Assembly (NCBI GenBank): GCA_963575745.1
Contig: CAUYUJ010000845.1
Location: 41,176 to 105,175, forward strand
DNA from: Prorocentrum cordatum
Taxonomy: Eukaryota > Sar > Dinophyceae > Prorocentrales > Prorocentraceae
DNA length: 64,000 nucleotides
Direction of reading: 5' to 3'
Shown here: positions 1 to 10,096 of the stretch, piece by piece
Position numbering within the stretch: position 1 is the stretch's first letter
Layout of the letters: each line of letters begins with the position of its first letter
The notes under the pieces: model-generated
Database searches by the model: none
Seen by the model: only the letters and a program-made list of their open reading frames with translations
What the model was told of the DNA's origin: nothing
Position numbers and translations under genes: made by a program

Positions 1-60
1 CCGACCCCGGCTCCCAATGCCTTGTGCCAGCTTCTGAGCGGTCAGCCCTGTCTGTCCTCC

Positions 61-380
61 CCCCCCCCACATCGGAGGCCGAAGAGTCTCCTCTTGCGCC
101 CCCCTCTCTGGGCGCTCTTGGCCGCACTACAAGGGCCCCTCTGGGCCGTTCCTAGGAGGGCTCTCTGGGGCGATCGTCGGTTCTGGGGAGTTCTGGCTCG
201 GCGTGGGTCTCCCTGGGAAGCCCTGCGGCCGTCTGGAGCCGTCTCGGGCAGTCTCGTGTTGGGCCGATAGTGGGGCCTGCTGGAGGCGTGTCGAAGGCTT
301 TCTTGGACCATCTTGGGCAAGATGGCGCCGTCTTGAAGAGCCTCTCGGGCTATATGGAGCCGCGTTGGTACCATCATGAG
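61..380. repeat. Degenerate CTTGGGG/CTCTGGGG short-unit repeat
   Basis: Short G-rich units (CTCTCTGGGG, TCTTGGGC, CTCTGGGCC and relatives) recur every 10-20 bases. The same family recurs near 4.2, 17.1, 22.4, 24.6 and 51.8 kb. The open frames over it translate to Pro/Arg/Gly-rich strings typical of this repeat and are not credited as genes. Bases 381-690 are unique sequence in which I see no gene. Confidence 0.5.
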
Positions 381-690
381 CCATGTTGAAGGATACAACC
401 CCCCTCCAGACACATGGGCAGGGTTTAGGGAAAGGCGGAGGGAAGGGAAGAAATGAGTTGGAATAATCACTGACGTGTTTACACACTCACGCCCGCAAGG
501 CTGGTGGAATTGCATTCGGTTGGTTCTGTTCGGTTCGATCGGTTGCTGTGCCGTTGCTGCGTCGCTACGAATTGCTGCTTGAATCACCACTGGGGGCAGG
601 AGGTAGTGAGAAGGTAGGGGGAGGTCCAAGTGGATGCTAAGGTGGGTTATATCTGGTCTTGCCTATTTTCCGGGTGTGTTACAGGCGAAC

Positions 691-696
691 ACATTG

Positions 697-730
<34 letters not shown>

Positions 731-740
731 TTTTTTTTTG

Positions 741-772
<32 letters not shown>

Positions 773-1138
773 CTTTTTTTTTTTTTTTATTTTTTTTTTT
801 TGTTTTTTTTTTTTTTTATTTTTTTTTTTTTTTTTTTGTTTTTTTTTTTTTTTTTTTTTTTTTTTTGTTTTTTTTTTTTTTTTTTTTTTGTTTTTTTTTT
901 TTTTTTTTTTTTTCTTTTTTTTTTCTTTTTTTTTTTTTTTTTTTTGTTTTTTTTTTCTTTTTTTTTTTTTTGTTTGTTTTTATTTTTTTTTTTTTTTCTT
1001 TTTTTTTTTTTATTTTTTTTTTTCTTTTCTTGTTTTTTTTTTTTTTTTTTTTTTTTTTTTTGTTTTTTTCTTTCTCTCTTTTTTTTTTTTCTTTTTTTTT
1101 TTTTTGGTTCTTCTTTTTTTTTTTTTTTACATTGCTTT
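691..1138 (-). mobile_element. Retroposed poly(A) tract (poly-T on plus) with target-site duplication
   Basis: Bases 698-1128 are almost pure T with scattered A, G and C. The sequence ACATTGCTTT stands immediately left (691-700) and again immediately right (1129-1138). A homopolymer bounded by a 7-10 bp direct repeat is the footprint of target-primed reverse transcription, read here as a poly(A) tail inserted on the minus strand with nothing upstream of it. The tract is unusually long, so length inflation by slippage or assembly error is possible. Confidence 0.55.
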
Positions 1139-1427
1139 GAAGGTTTAGGTTTCCCCGCTAACTGAGCGCAGCCCACCGAGCCCATATCTTCACCCCGAAG
1201 GGCAGCTGGCGCTCTTTATCGCCCATTGACAGGCTAAAAGGCGAGGCCAGATGCAATCAACCTTATCTTCCATTCACGTCCCCGTATTCACGCAGCGCAC
1301 AGCCCCCTCAGTGATGCGGTGGTCTAAGTGGACTGCCTGCGGCCTGTCCGCTGCGGTCGGCCGCGGCTTCGCTGTCGGCTCGGTCGGCTTCCAGCTGCGC
1401 TGTCGCCGCGGACAGCCTCTGGGAGCC

Positions 1428-1620
1428 TCGGGCGCCCGAGGACGCCTCGGGCATCCGGGGCGCCCGGAGGCGCCCGCGGCGCCCGAGCCCCGCGAGGCGT
1501 CCGAGGCGCCCGAGGCGGTCAGGAGCGCGGCGCCCGAGGCGCTCGAGCGCTCCAGAGGCGCCCGAGGGCGCCCGAGGCGCCCGAGGCCGCCCGAGGCCGC
1601 CCCGCACGCTCGAGGCGCCC
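1428..1620. repeat. GC-rich GGCGCCCGAG-type tandem repeat
   Basis: Units such as GGCGCCCGAG and AGGCGCTCGAG repeat with small changes for about 190 bp. The long plus-strand frame across 1328-2710 runs through this and the next repeat and changes composition sharply, so it is not treated as a gene. Confidence 0.6.
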
Positions 1621-1673
1621 GAAGCCAGCCTTGTCCCCCCCCCCGCCCTCGCGCTGCGCCGCGGGCGAGCGCC

Positions 1674-1728
1674 ATGGCGGGCCAGAGCGAGGCCGCGCAG
1701 CCCGAGGGCGCCGCGGTCAAGCCGGCGG
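1674..1728 (+). CDS. Candidate first exon, unknown protein
   Basis: An ATG in good context (GCGCCATGG) starts a frame reading MAGQSEAAQPEGAAVKPAG in which nearly every codon ends in G or C. A C-run pyrimidine tract and an AG (CGGGCGAG) lie a few bases upstream, as a trans-splice acceptor would, and a GT follows at 1729. After that the sequence becomes a CCGTCG microsatellite, so the exon would stop here. No function is recognised. The window is very GC-rich, so chance is possible. Confidence 0.22.
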
Positions 1729-1734
1729 GTCCTC

Positions 1735-1985
1735 CTCGCCGTCGTCGCGGTGGCCGCCGCCGCCGTCGCCGCCGCCGTCGCCGTCTCCGCACCGGGGCGT
1801 CCGTCGTGGCCGCCGCCGTCGCAGTGGTCGCGCCGCCGTCGTCGCCGCCGCCGTCGTCGCCACCGCCGCCGCCGCCGTCGCCGTCGCCGTCGTCACCGTC
1901 GCCGTCGCCGTCCCTGTCGTGGTCGCTGTCGCCTTCCCCGTCGTGGTAGCCGCCGCCGTCGTCGCCGCCGCTGTCGCAGCGCCGC
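1735..1985. repeat. (CCGTCG)n-type hexanucleotide microsatellite
   Basis: Variants of GCCGCCGTCGCC and TCGTCGC fill about 250 bp. Every frame is open over it on both strands, giving Arg-, Pro- and Ala-rich artefact ORFs. Confidence 0.7.
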
Positions 1986-2010
1986 TGCTTCGTTCCCTGA
2001 GATCCTGGCG

Positions 2011-2452
2011 TTGCATTGTTTTTCGCACCGGGCGTTTCCGCCCAGTTCGAGCCCGAAAATGCGGCAGGAAGATGGAATCTTTGGGCTCCAGTCGTGATGT
2101 GTCGATATGTTGCAAGATTTCCATAGCAGCGCTTCATCGGGGTAAGACGGGACCACCAGAGAGTCACACAGGGGGGACGTGGGGCCCTGGACCGACCAGT
2201 GGTGCAACCGTTTCGCCTGAGGCTTCCGCACAAGTTATTCATGAAGCGTGCCCTCGCCCCAGTGCTGGCCACATGGTTGATCCAGACGGCCACGATCCAT
2301 TGTTGAACATGCACGTCTTCACTAGCCGACCTCCTACTCCTCGACCCGCTTCTTCACCTTTGTTGCTATTAGGGGGCTTTGTTGGGGCAATTCTGTGCAC
2401 TGGGCGTCGACGCCCAGCTTCGGGCCCGAAAGTTTCACCGAAAGACGAGCCT
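2011..2452. repeat. Duplicated ~62-bp hairpin-bearing segment
   Basis: The segment at 2011-2074 (a T-rich start, then GGGCGTTTCCGCCCAG, then CGAGCCCGAAA) returns at 2391-2452 as GGGCGTCGACGCCCAG followed by CGGGCCCGAAA. Each copy can fold on its GGGCG/CGCCC arms. Sequence between the copies shows no clear gene. Confidence 0.45.
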
Positions 2453-2775
2453 AGGGCTCCCGATGCTGCATGTGATGCAGCGGCGGATCTGATTGATTTG
2501 GCTTCGTCTCGTGCCGCTTCTGTTTTCGTGTCTCTGGGCGGCAGGACTCCGCAGTGGAGCCACTCTGACAGGACAATCTCCCAGAAAGCTCTCTGGAGCG
2601 CAACAAAGAAACTGCCTGGCGCGAGGGTGCTGGAGATGGCTGTGCTTAGCCAGTTTGGACGAAGAGAATGTTGCATAAGCGTACGCCAGGCCCTGGGATC
2701 CGGCGCATAAACCCCCTGGCGGCGCCTCCGTCGCCGCCCTTGGCGCGCTCAACGCGCCTGGGAGGGGAGTCCAAC

Positions 2776-2921
2776 GCCGATCCGAGAAATCGGCGCGGAC
2801 CTTCAACAGTTTATCCTCATGCGTTTTTTGAAATTCTATTCTGCAGGCCTCCAGGGGCTCCCGCGGGGACTTCTGGGGACCCTGCAGTGGGAGACAGCAG
2901 GTGCCGATGCGAGACATCGGC
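2776..2921. repeat. Pair of GCCGAT/ATCGGC hairpins, 127 bp apart
   Basis: GCCGATCCGAGAAATCGGC (2776-2794) and GCCGATGCGAGACATCGGC (2903-2921) are two near-identical 6-bp stems with 7-base loops, each followed by GCG. They may be remnants of one tandem unit. Confidence 0.45.
2847..2900 (+). CDS. Candidate internal exon, unknown protein
   Basis: A strong acceptor (AAATTCTATTCTGCAG ending at 2846) is followed by 54 bases and a GT donor (CAG then GTGCCG at 2901). Two frames are open, giving ASRGSRGDFWGPCSGRQQ or PPGAPAGTSGDPAVGDS. Neither is recognisable. Support is from splice signals only. Confidence 0.25.
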
Positions 2922-3445
2922 GCGCCCCTTTCTGAACATGGGTGTTTGTGCTGAGCTGTGCTCCTACATCTTCGTCACGTCTCAGGGGGCAGGGGGCGCA
3001 GCCCGGTGCGCCACCATGCGCGCGCACCGCTTCGGGCTGCCTGCAGCACGCGCCTGCTGGCGGCTCTGGGCTTCGCGGCGTCAGCCGCCGCGCGGCTCCA
3101 CCTGACGAAGGGGGTTTCCGCGCCGTCCTCCTGCTCCTCCTCCGCTGTGCCCTGAGGGCGCTGACATGAGGACCAGCTTGGGCTCAGGAGGGGCTCTCGC
3201 GTTGTGGGCACTCCTGAGATCCAGGCCTAGGTCGGGGAATGTGTTCGTGCCGAGGGTCGCCGTGGCCAGTACATCCGCCTCGGTTCTTATTCAGCGTCCC
3301 TTTTTGAATTAACTTACGTAGCACAGTGGCTGCAGTGTGTCTGTTCGGAGGCTCTTGTCCTGATTGTATCTCTCTTTGCCTCTTCATGCCCTGTGATTGC
3401 TGCTCCTCTTCCTCCCCTCCTCCGGAGAGCTCCTTCTCCTCTCAG

Positions 3446-3484
3446 GCAACCATCTTTCACGTTGCATCCCCGTCGGGAGCCTGA
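3446..3484 (+). CDS. Candidate short terminal exon, unknown protein
   Basis: A pyrimidine-rich acceptor (CCTTCTCCTCTCAG ending at 3445) opens a frame ATIFHVASPSGA ending at TGA 3482-3484. It is too short for a functional call, and chance is quite possible. Confidence 0.18.
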   Translation, partial: ATIFHVASPSGA

Positions 3485-4146
3485 GCCTCACCAGTAGCGG
3501 CAGAGGGGTCTAGTGATGGGTGGAGGGAAACGCGAGAGAGAGAGAGAGAGAGCGAGCAGGAAGAGAAGCGCAAGAGTGAGCAGGCAGACGGGGTGCGCGC
3601 GCATCGTGTCGCTGCTTGTTCGCCGCGGCCTCGATCGGTTCCCTCTCCTCTCCCAGCATGACGTAGCACTCGAATCGGCAGCCTGCATAGCAGAGTGGAT
3701 TCGGATTCCAGGTCGCGCTCTCCACTTTCGACTGGAGTCTGGCGCGGTGGTTTGGGGGCAGGACCGCCTTTTGCTGATCGGAGCGGGGGCTGAGAGGACG
3801 GACGGGATAGGGAGGGGTGCTCTCTCGAAAAGTGCTTGTCGGCGCTGTGGCTCAGAACTGGTCTAGCGGGCGAAGAACAAGGGCCGCCACGAGGGCGTGA
3901 GGTTGTTCGCGATTCGCGATCCCTCCTCGTCATCCTCGTCCTCTTCACCCCCATGGGGACGGCGCGAGTGCGCGAATCTATTCGCGCTTCGCGCAGCGCG
4001 AAGCGGGGACACAGCTGCTCTTGGAATTGCGGTACAGATCGTCCTGCCACTGAGGGCGCCTGCCCCCAGGGCGGCCGGAAAGCTTCTGCCCCGATGGCGG
4101 CAGGTGGGGGTATCGGGGACAGGCGGCCCTTCGGACAGGCGTCCCC

Positions 4147-4465
4147 GATGGCGGACACGTTTTGGTGTCATACATTTCATGTAATCGCTTCGCTCATTCC
4201 GCCGGCCCTGGAGCGCTCTTTGGGGCCTCTTGGGGACCTTTCGGGGGCCTCTTGGGGCTCCTTGGCGGCGTCTTGGGGGCCCTGGGGCCTCTTGGGGGGC
4301 TCTTGGGGGCCTCTTCGGGCGGGAGGGGGATGTAGTCGATTACGGCTCCCCCCTCGGAGGCCACGATCCTCGCGAGGGGGGTCGAAAAATAGCCCTCCCC
4401 TGGGGCGTTCTGGGGGGATCGCCCGGGAGTGGCGGACACGTTTTGTGTAATGCATTGTATGTTGC
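4147..4465. repeat. CTTGGGGCC-family repeat flanked by direct copies of a GGCGGACACG module
   Basis: GGCGGACACGTTTTG followed by a TAAT/ATGT-rich stretch occurs at about 4149 and again at about 4430. Between them lies a run of CTTGGGGCCTCTTGG units. A 26-base stretch at 4183-4208 is repeated exactly at 24434-24459, also just upstream of a CTTGGGG array, so the two loci share a repeat family with a defined edge. Confidence 0.55.
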
Positions 4466-4595
4466 TTGCGAACTGGTCGAGGGGATGGTCTCGAGCTGGC
4501 CTCTGGGAGGACGATCAAGACCTCCTGTTCGTTTCCTTGGCTGGCCTGGCTTCGCACGGCAGGAGGAGGGCGATCAACAGGAGCAGGACAGTGAC

Positions 4596-4721
4596 AAGGA
4601 GGAGGAGGAGGAGGAGGAGGAGGAGGAGGAGGAGGAGGAGGAGGAGGAGGAGGAGGGGGAGGAGGGGGGAGGAGCAGGGAGGGAGGAGGAGGAGGAGGAG
4701 GAGGAGGAGGAGGAGGACGAG
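4596..4721. repeat. (GGA)n microsatellite
   Basis: Nearly perfect GGA triplets with two short interruptions. The Glu-, Arg- and Gly-run ORFs over it are artefacts of the triplet. Confidence 0.9.
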
Positions 4722-5011
4722 CAACATCGGGGACCTGCCTAAAATCGAGGATGGGCCAGTACGTCCAACATCGCGGCACACGCCGTAACGGTCTGGACGG
4801 CCTACGCTTGCATCAAGCGACCGCGTCTGTCTTCTCCCTCCCTCCCTCCCCCCTCTTTCCCATCTCATTCCCCGCTCCTTGCCTCGGGCGGGCGCGCGCG
4901 CGCGCCTGGGGGGGGTCGGTGGCGCAGGTCCCCAGGCCGCCTTCCGGTTCTCTCCTTGTTCTTCCTCCCAATGTCTTCCCTTCTCCCCTCACACGGCGCT
5001 TGCGTACCCAG

Positions 5012-5359
5012 GTGGCTCTGGGACCGGTCTCAGCAAGAGGCCTTCCTTGAACCCGGGGGCCACAGTTTGCTGAAGAGCTGTAAAGGAGAGGACGGACTGG
5101 CCTTTTCCCCTGCTGCTGCTTGCTGGCCCGCTTCTTTCCTCTCTTTCGTTAGCCGAGGAGGAGGAGGAGGAGGAGGAGGAGGAGGAGGAGGAGGAGGAGG
5201 AGGAGGAGGAGGAGGAGGAGAGGTTGCTGACGCCACGGGCGCTTGCGTTCGCCCAGTTGCTCGCCGAAGAAAATGCATCAGGTTGGCTCGCGCAGAGGTG
5301 CCAATCAGCCGCGCGGCCTGTCAGCGTGATTGGCGCGAGCCTCCAGCGGACACGAGCAG
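5012..5359 (+). CDS. Two-exon gene fragment with a polyglutamate run
   Basis: Exon 5012-5079 follows a pyrimidine tract and CCCAG. It reads WLWDRSQQEAFLEP then GGHSLLKS and stops at a GTAAAG donor. The 73-bp intron ends in a strong tract and TTAG (CTTTCCTCTCTTTCGTTAG). Exon 5153-5359 starts with the two bases that complete the split codon (Ser), continues as about 20 glutamates encoded by a GAG microsatellite, then RLLTPRALAFAQLLAEEN and ASGWLAQRCQSAARPVSVIG. It ends at CAG before GCAAGG, a GC-type donor. Matching phase across a small GT-AG intron is the best support. I do not recognise the protein. Adjacent exons may lie in 5.4-5.9 kb, where all frames are open and cannot be ranked. Confidence 0.4.
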
Positions 5360-5417
5360 GCAAGGGCCCTGATGAACTGCGCAGGGCGCCACCTGCGCTT
5401 CCTCTTCCCGCGTCGAC

Positions 5418-5579
5418 ATGTCGTCCGTTGGATCGCGGGCGGTCTTCGTGACGGTTCGACTGCCTGCCATGCCCGCCGTGAGCGGGCCGCCTCTTGCCAG
5501 CGGCCCCCCTGAGAGTGCTGCACGCTCCTCGCAGAGGCTCCTCTCTGGGACCGTTTCTCGTGGACACCTGGAGTCCTGA
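5418..5579 (+). CDS. Short ATG-initiated ORF, unknown
   Basis: A 53-codon frame, MSSVGSRAVFVTVRLPAMPA then VSGPPLASGPPESAARSSQR, runs to TGA 5577-5579 with a moderate third-position GC bias. Overlapping frames on both strands are also open. It could be an exon of the neighbouring fragment read in the wrong phase, or chance. Confidence 0.18.
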   Translation: MSSVGSRAVFVTVRLPAMPAVSGPPLASGPPESAARSSQRLLSGTVSRGHLES

Positions 5580-5879
5580 GTCCTCTCCGCCCGCGCTGTC
5601 AACTGTTTCGGATCGAGTCTCAAGCGACAAGAAAACAGAGGCTGCGCGTCTCGCCCCCCGGGGGCTCTTCTTCGGACCACAGTGCTTGCGTTACTGTGCC
5701 GCATCGAGCGAGCCTCGTCGACGATGGGACCGGAAGCAAATCGGGGAAATGCAGTGGTTTCTGCTCTCGGATCGCTGGGAACCGCAAGTATGGTCTTCGG
5801 AAGAAGTCTGCGTTGGTCTCTTTCGGGGTCGGCGCCAAGCCTGCCCTGGCGCCGACCCACTGTCGGAGGTTAGCGCTGG

Positions 5880-6150
5880 CGCCGCATCACTTCGCCGCAG
5901 GCACTGCACATGGCAGGGTGTAGGCGCCACTGGCGCGTCAAAGCTGAGAGTGGTGGAGCGGCTTGGGCACAGCTGTTGTAGCACAGGCGCCGCACACATC
6001 ACACATTCATCTCTGTTGGCGCAGGCACTGCGCGTGGCAAAGCACGTGCGCCGCAGGCACGCCAAAACACGGAGTGCCAGGCGTGTGCTCGGCACGGCAG
6101 TGTTAACGCAGGCGCCGCGAGCATGTCCTCAGCCGGCGCAGCTGCAGGGC
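5880..6150. repeat. Degenerate GGCGCAGGCACTGC repeat
   Basis: Motifs like GCCGCAGGCACTGCACATGG, GGCGCAGGCACTGCGCGTGG and GGCGCCGC recur irregularly. No exon is claimed here. Confidence 0.35.
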
Positions 6151-6268
6151 GCGTGAGGGCGGTGTGACCCAGTCGTTGACAATACGGGCGGCGGTCCCCG
6201 TTCCCGTCGATGGATGGGTATTCATCGGTCGAAGCACGAGGTCAAAATGCCTACACTCCACAGGGGCA

Positions 6269-6366
6269 CAGAGGAGGAGGAGGAGGAGGAGAAGGAGGAG
6301 GAGGAGGAGGAAGATGAGCAGGAGGAGGAGGAGGAGGAGGAGGAGGAGGAGGAGGAGGAGGAGGAG
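6269..6366. repeat. (GGA)n microsatellite
   Basis: About 95 bp of GGA with rare AAG and GAT variants. The glutamate frame continues into CCACAGCCAGGAGCACT and a GTAAGC donor-like site (about 6384), so a Glu-rich exon is conceivable, but the acceptor side is weak. Confidence 0.85.
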
Positions 6367-6639
6367 CCACAGCCAGGAGCACTGTAAGCCACCGTCGCCC
6401 TGCCACGGTGATTTGCGAGTTGCCCTTGTTCGGTTCCCGAAGAGGGGCGCTGCGGCCGCAGCTGTTTGCGGGCGTGTCCCGGGTCGGTATCACTAGAAGG
6501 CGCTTTGCCAGCAGGGGCCCTGTCCACCCCCGACGAGAAATCTGCGCGGACCTCCGAGGGCGGCTCCTCATCCCTAATCCCCGAGCTCTCCTCCTCGGGA
6601 AAAAAAGGGGGGCCGCTCGCACCTCTGGGGGCTTCTCGG

Positions 6640-6694
6640 ACTCACTGCGTCGAGGATGGGCGCCGCCCCTTCGTGCACCCCCGAGTGGGGCCCC

Positions 6695-6777
<83 letters not shown>

Positions 6778-6790
6778 GTGTGTGTGTGTC
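6640..6790. repeat. Dispersed module followed by (TA)n/(TG)n
   Basis: The stretch TCGAGGATGGGCGCC to GGGGCCCCAAATT (6650-6699) matches 49111-49165 closely, so it is a dispersed repeat. It runs directly into a TA dinucleotide array (6698-6775) and a short TG run. Confidence 0.6.
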
Positions 6791-6947
6791 CAGCCCAAGT
6801 GCCCACAGTGGGGGAAGTCGCCATTCCCCCCTTCTTCGCCCACCACTTCCTGTTATGGCTACCCCTCACTTTCCAGCTCTTCAACAGATGGACGGCAGAA
6901 AGAGCGTACGTCCACAGGCGTGGTTGCGGGTGCAGCTTGAAGACCGC

Positions 6948-7690
6948 CGTGCCTCCGTCGCCCTCAGGATCCGCTTTTCTCGAGCCGCGGGAACGGAAAG
7001 GCAATTGGCTTACCACTCTTTCTTCCCCTTCCTTCTTCTGCATTCTCGTCCTTGTCCCCTACTATTTCCCGCTATCCTCCTTCGACTCGCCGAAAACGAT
7101 CCTTGGGTGCCGGGATCGTCCCGAACGGCCGCCAGAGATCCGAGTCTTGGCCCAAATCCGACGCCAGGGTCAATTTTAATCCGATTGATCACATCGATTT
7201 TGTCCGGCCCGATGCGGCCCAAGACTTGCATGGTGAGTACGCGGCCGGTGCGATTCGATGTCGATGCCGCGACGATGCTGGGCGGTCCGACGCACAGTCT
7301 GGTCCGATACGATTTTATTTGTTCGATGCTGACTTACCCGACCGACCCCCATCATCGGCGTTTACTAGAGACTGCCCTGGAAGTTTACCAAGCATCCTCT
7401 GGCCTGCTCGATGTCTTCATTGGGTGCGTTTACTCAATGGTTTCGCTTGTCGGGGTGTTTCTTGTGAAGGTGTTGTTTGCTGCTCTCTACTGCTGGATGT
7501 GTTTTTCCCTTTACTATGCCACTTGCAGACAGCCATGCCGCCGTCGCCCTCAGGATCGTGTTTTGTGGAGCAGCGGGAACGTCAGGGCAATGGGACACAG
7601 TTCTTTCCTCCTCTCCCTCTGCCTCCCCCCTCGTACTCCATCACCTCAGCCTCTGTCCTGGAAGCCATACTTTCTACTCCTCGTTATCCT
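6948..7690. repeat. Duplicated segment around a CGATTCG-rich block
   Basis: GCCTCCGTCGCCCTCAGGATC with its CT-rich downstream part (6950-7085) returns as GCCGCCGTCGCCCTCAGGATC at about 7537-7690. Between them, 7140-7345 is rich in CGATTCGAT-like units, also found at 9815-9912 and 11180-11375. Bases 7350-7490 match 48015-48170 (shared TTGGGTGCGTTTAC and GTCGGGGTG). No gene is seen; long frames here are shadows of repeats. Confidence 0.55.
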
Positions 7691-7907
7691 CGTCTCTTGT
7701 GTCGTCCGTCCTCCTACTTCAACCCTTACTGGCCATCCTGCACCTTGTCATGCTCCGTTTTCTCAATATCTTCGCATTTGAAACCCCTCCCCTTATTCCC
7801 TAGAAGTCTCCAGACCACTCTACTTCCCCATGGAAAACAACCTCTCGCGCTGCTGCCGCACAATGTCATCCTCCTCCTTGCTGCATTTTCTCTTCATCCT
7901 CGACCTC

Positions 7908-7908
7908 G

Positions 7909-7959
<51 letters not shown>

Positions 7960-8078
7960 GCATGATCATCATCATCGGCATCATCGTCACCAACATCATC
8001 ATCACCACCACAATCGTCATCATCATAACCATCATACATACATACATACATACATACATACATACATACATACATACA

Positions 8079-8109
<31 letters not shown>

Positions 8110-8695
8110 GTATACACATATATATATACATATATGTGTATACATACATACATACATACGTGCATACATACATACATACGTACATACACACATGCACATC
8201 CCTCAATACATCCATCCATCCATCCATACATACATACCTACCTATCTACCTACATGCATACATACAATCATACATACATACATGCATACAGACATGCATA
8301 CATGTATGCATGCATGCATGTATGCATGCACACATACATACATACATACATACATACATACATACATACATACATACATACATACATACGCATGTACATG
8401 CATACATACATACAACCATACATACATACATAATGCATGCATGCATGCACACATACATACATACATGCAGGCACACCGAAATACATACATACAGACATAC
8501 CGACAGGCAGCCAGACAGACATACATACATGCAGGCATGAATGCACGCATGCATTCATGTATACGTACATACCTGCATACATGCATGCATGCATGCATGC
8601 ATACAATCGTACATACATACATACATGCATGCATCCACACATACGTGCATGCACGCTCGCACGCATACATACATACATGCATACAAGCATACGTT
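7908..8695. repeat. (ATC)n, then (CATA)n and CATG/CATA tetranucleotide microsatellites
   Basis: An ATC array (7908-8033) passes into CATA repeats and then mixed CATA/CATG/CAGA tetramers to about 8695. All His/Tyr/Thr-rich and Met/Tyr/Val/Cys-rich ORFs over it are artefacts. Confidence 0.95.
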
Positions 8696-8951
8696 TTCCT
8701 TGTCATACCTCATCCTCCTCCTTCGTAACCTCCTTCTCGTCAGATCGCACCCCCCCCGTTCCCGATGAAGATCCTTGGCCGCCTGCCTCTCGCCTGTCGC
8801 CTCCCACCTGTCCCTGCTTCCCGTACGTTCGTCACGCAATTCTCCACGTTGGTAAAGTGCGGCATCGGCCTCCTCCCCTCTCCACTGGGGTTGCAGTTCT
8901 GCTGCGCGATCTCTTTTTCACTTGGCTCGTCCATGCGCGCGAGCTAACAGG

Positions 8952-9191
8952 GACATCAACGAAGCATGCCGATAATGCTACGGGAAGCCACACACGCTGT
9001 GCTGGCTGAAGGGACCATGGAGCAAGTGCAAGCGCCTCAGCGATGAGAAGAAACAAGTGGCGCCCTTGCGGCAGAAGATCCTGAAAAGCGTTACGCAGTT
9101 ACGCGGGCGGGTGTGCCACGAGGGGGGCCAGGATGGGGGTCTATGGTGGGCCACCGATTTCGGGTACCCAGGCACCGTCATCAGATGTTAG
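8952..9191 (+). pseudogene. Zinc-knuckle-like coding remnant, one in-frame stop
   Basis: After an acceptor-like GCTAACAG the frame reads DINEACR, stop (TAA 8973-8975), CYGKPHTLCWLKGPWSKC, then KRLSDEKKQVAPLRQKILKS and VTQLRGRVCHEGGQDGG, ending LWWATDFGYPGTVIRC at TAG 9189-9191. The C-x2-C-x4-H-x2-C spacing, with the stop inside the first pair, and the basic helix after it suggest a nucleic-acid-binding protein of retroelement ORF1 type. This is inference from the pattern, not a family match. The sequence is clearly protein-like and non-repetitive. The stop may mark decay or an intron edge. Confidence 0.45.
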
Positions 9192-9720
9192 AGAAGAGTT
9201 CGATACTAACGTCTGCGTGCACACACGCACACACACACATATATATATACACACACACGTAAGCACAGAACCTTCAGATCCCACGTTGCGAAACATGCAA
9301 CGCCCAACAGCCCTAGACCCCACCTTTTTAAGGCATTCTTTGATCCTGAGCAATCTGTGATCACCCAGGGGCCCTTTACGAGGCAGACAATCGCCCGTTG
9401 CAAAAAAAGCGACGACAGGATTTCAGGGGCAGGGGAAGCACAGCATTCCCCCTCGGATCGCCGCAGGGTTTGCTAAGAGAGGGTGGTTTTATGTGAGTGC
9501 GAATGTTGGCCTAATTTGGCCTGGCTTATCAGTGTGCTGCAAGTGCCCTGAGAGGCCTAGGGCCTAGGGGGGTAAATATGGGGATAATGGGTCCCCGTCC
9601 ACTTACCGAATTCATCTTTCCCCTGAGCCATTCAGGGCACCTTCAACCACCTTGTAAGTCAGGTTGGGCCAGGCGTACCCTACACTCGCATCCATTTATG
9701 GGCCCATCTCATTTTATCGG
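9192..9720. other. Unique sequence with a short (CA)(TA) tract; no gene seen
   Basis: A short CA/TA tract lies at 9215-9260. The rest shows no splice-bounded frame that I can support. Confidence 0.4.
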
Positions 9721-9814
9721 TGGCGGAATCCGAACCCTACCCTCGCCGGTCAACGTTTCAGGCAATTCGATGGGCGGGGGGGCCAGAACTCGCCGAACAC
9801 GTGAACCCCTTCGA

Positions 9815-9912
9815 GGGTCCATTCGATCCGATCGATCCGAGTCGTTGTCGATCTTGGCCCGACACGATTCGATCTCGATATGTCCGACGACCCGATACGA
9901 CCCGTCGCCACC
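9815..9912. repeat. CGATTCG/CGATCCG-type degenerate repeat
   Basis: Runs of CCGATCGATCCGAG, CACGATTCGATCTCGAT and CGACCCGATACGACCCG match the blocks at 7140-7345 and 11180-11375. Confidence 0.5.
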
Positions 9913-9976
9913 TGCCTTGGAAACCCTCGCGGCGCTTCGGCCCCACCCTGCAGCACCCGCGCGGTGCATGACGCAG

Positions 9977-10000
9977 GCCGTGTCCGTGTCCGTGTCCGTG

Positions 10001-10051
<51 letters not shown>

Positions 10052-10080
10052 GTGTGTCCGTGTGTGTGTGTGTGTTCGTG
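9977..10080. repeat. (GTGTCC)n then (TG)n microsatellite
   Basis: Hexamers of CCGTGT pass into a TG array with CGTG interruptions, immediately upstream of a GC3-rich candidate exon. Confidence 0.9.
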
Positions 10081-10096
10081 TCCGCGGCGATCCAAG

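Noticed and set aside
1328-2710. 460-codon plus-strand ORF
   Set aside because: It crosses a GGCGCCCGAG repeat, a CCGTCG microsatellite and a duplicated segment; composition changes at each boundary and other frames are equally open.
7908-8706. Regular short direct repeats that superficially suggest a CRISPR or repeat-protein gene
   Set aside because: They are ATC and CATA/CATG microsatellites without spacers of unique sequence.
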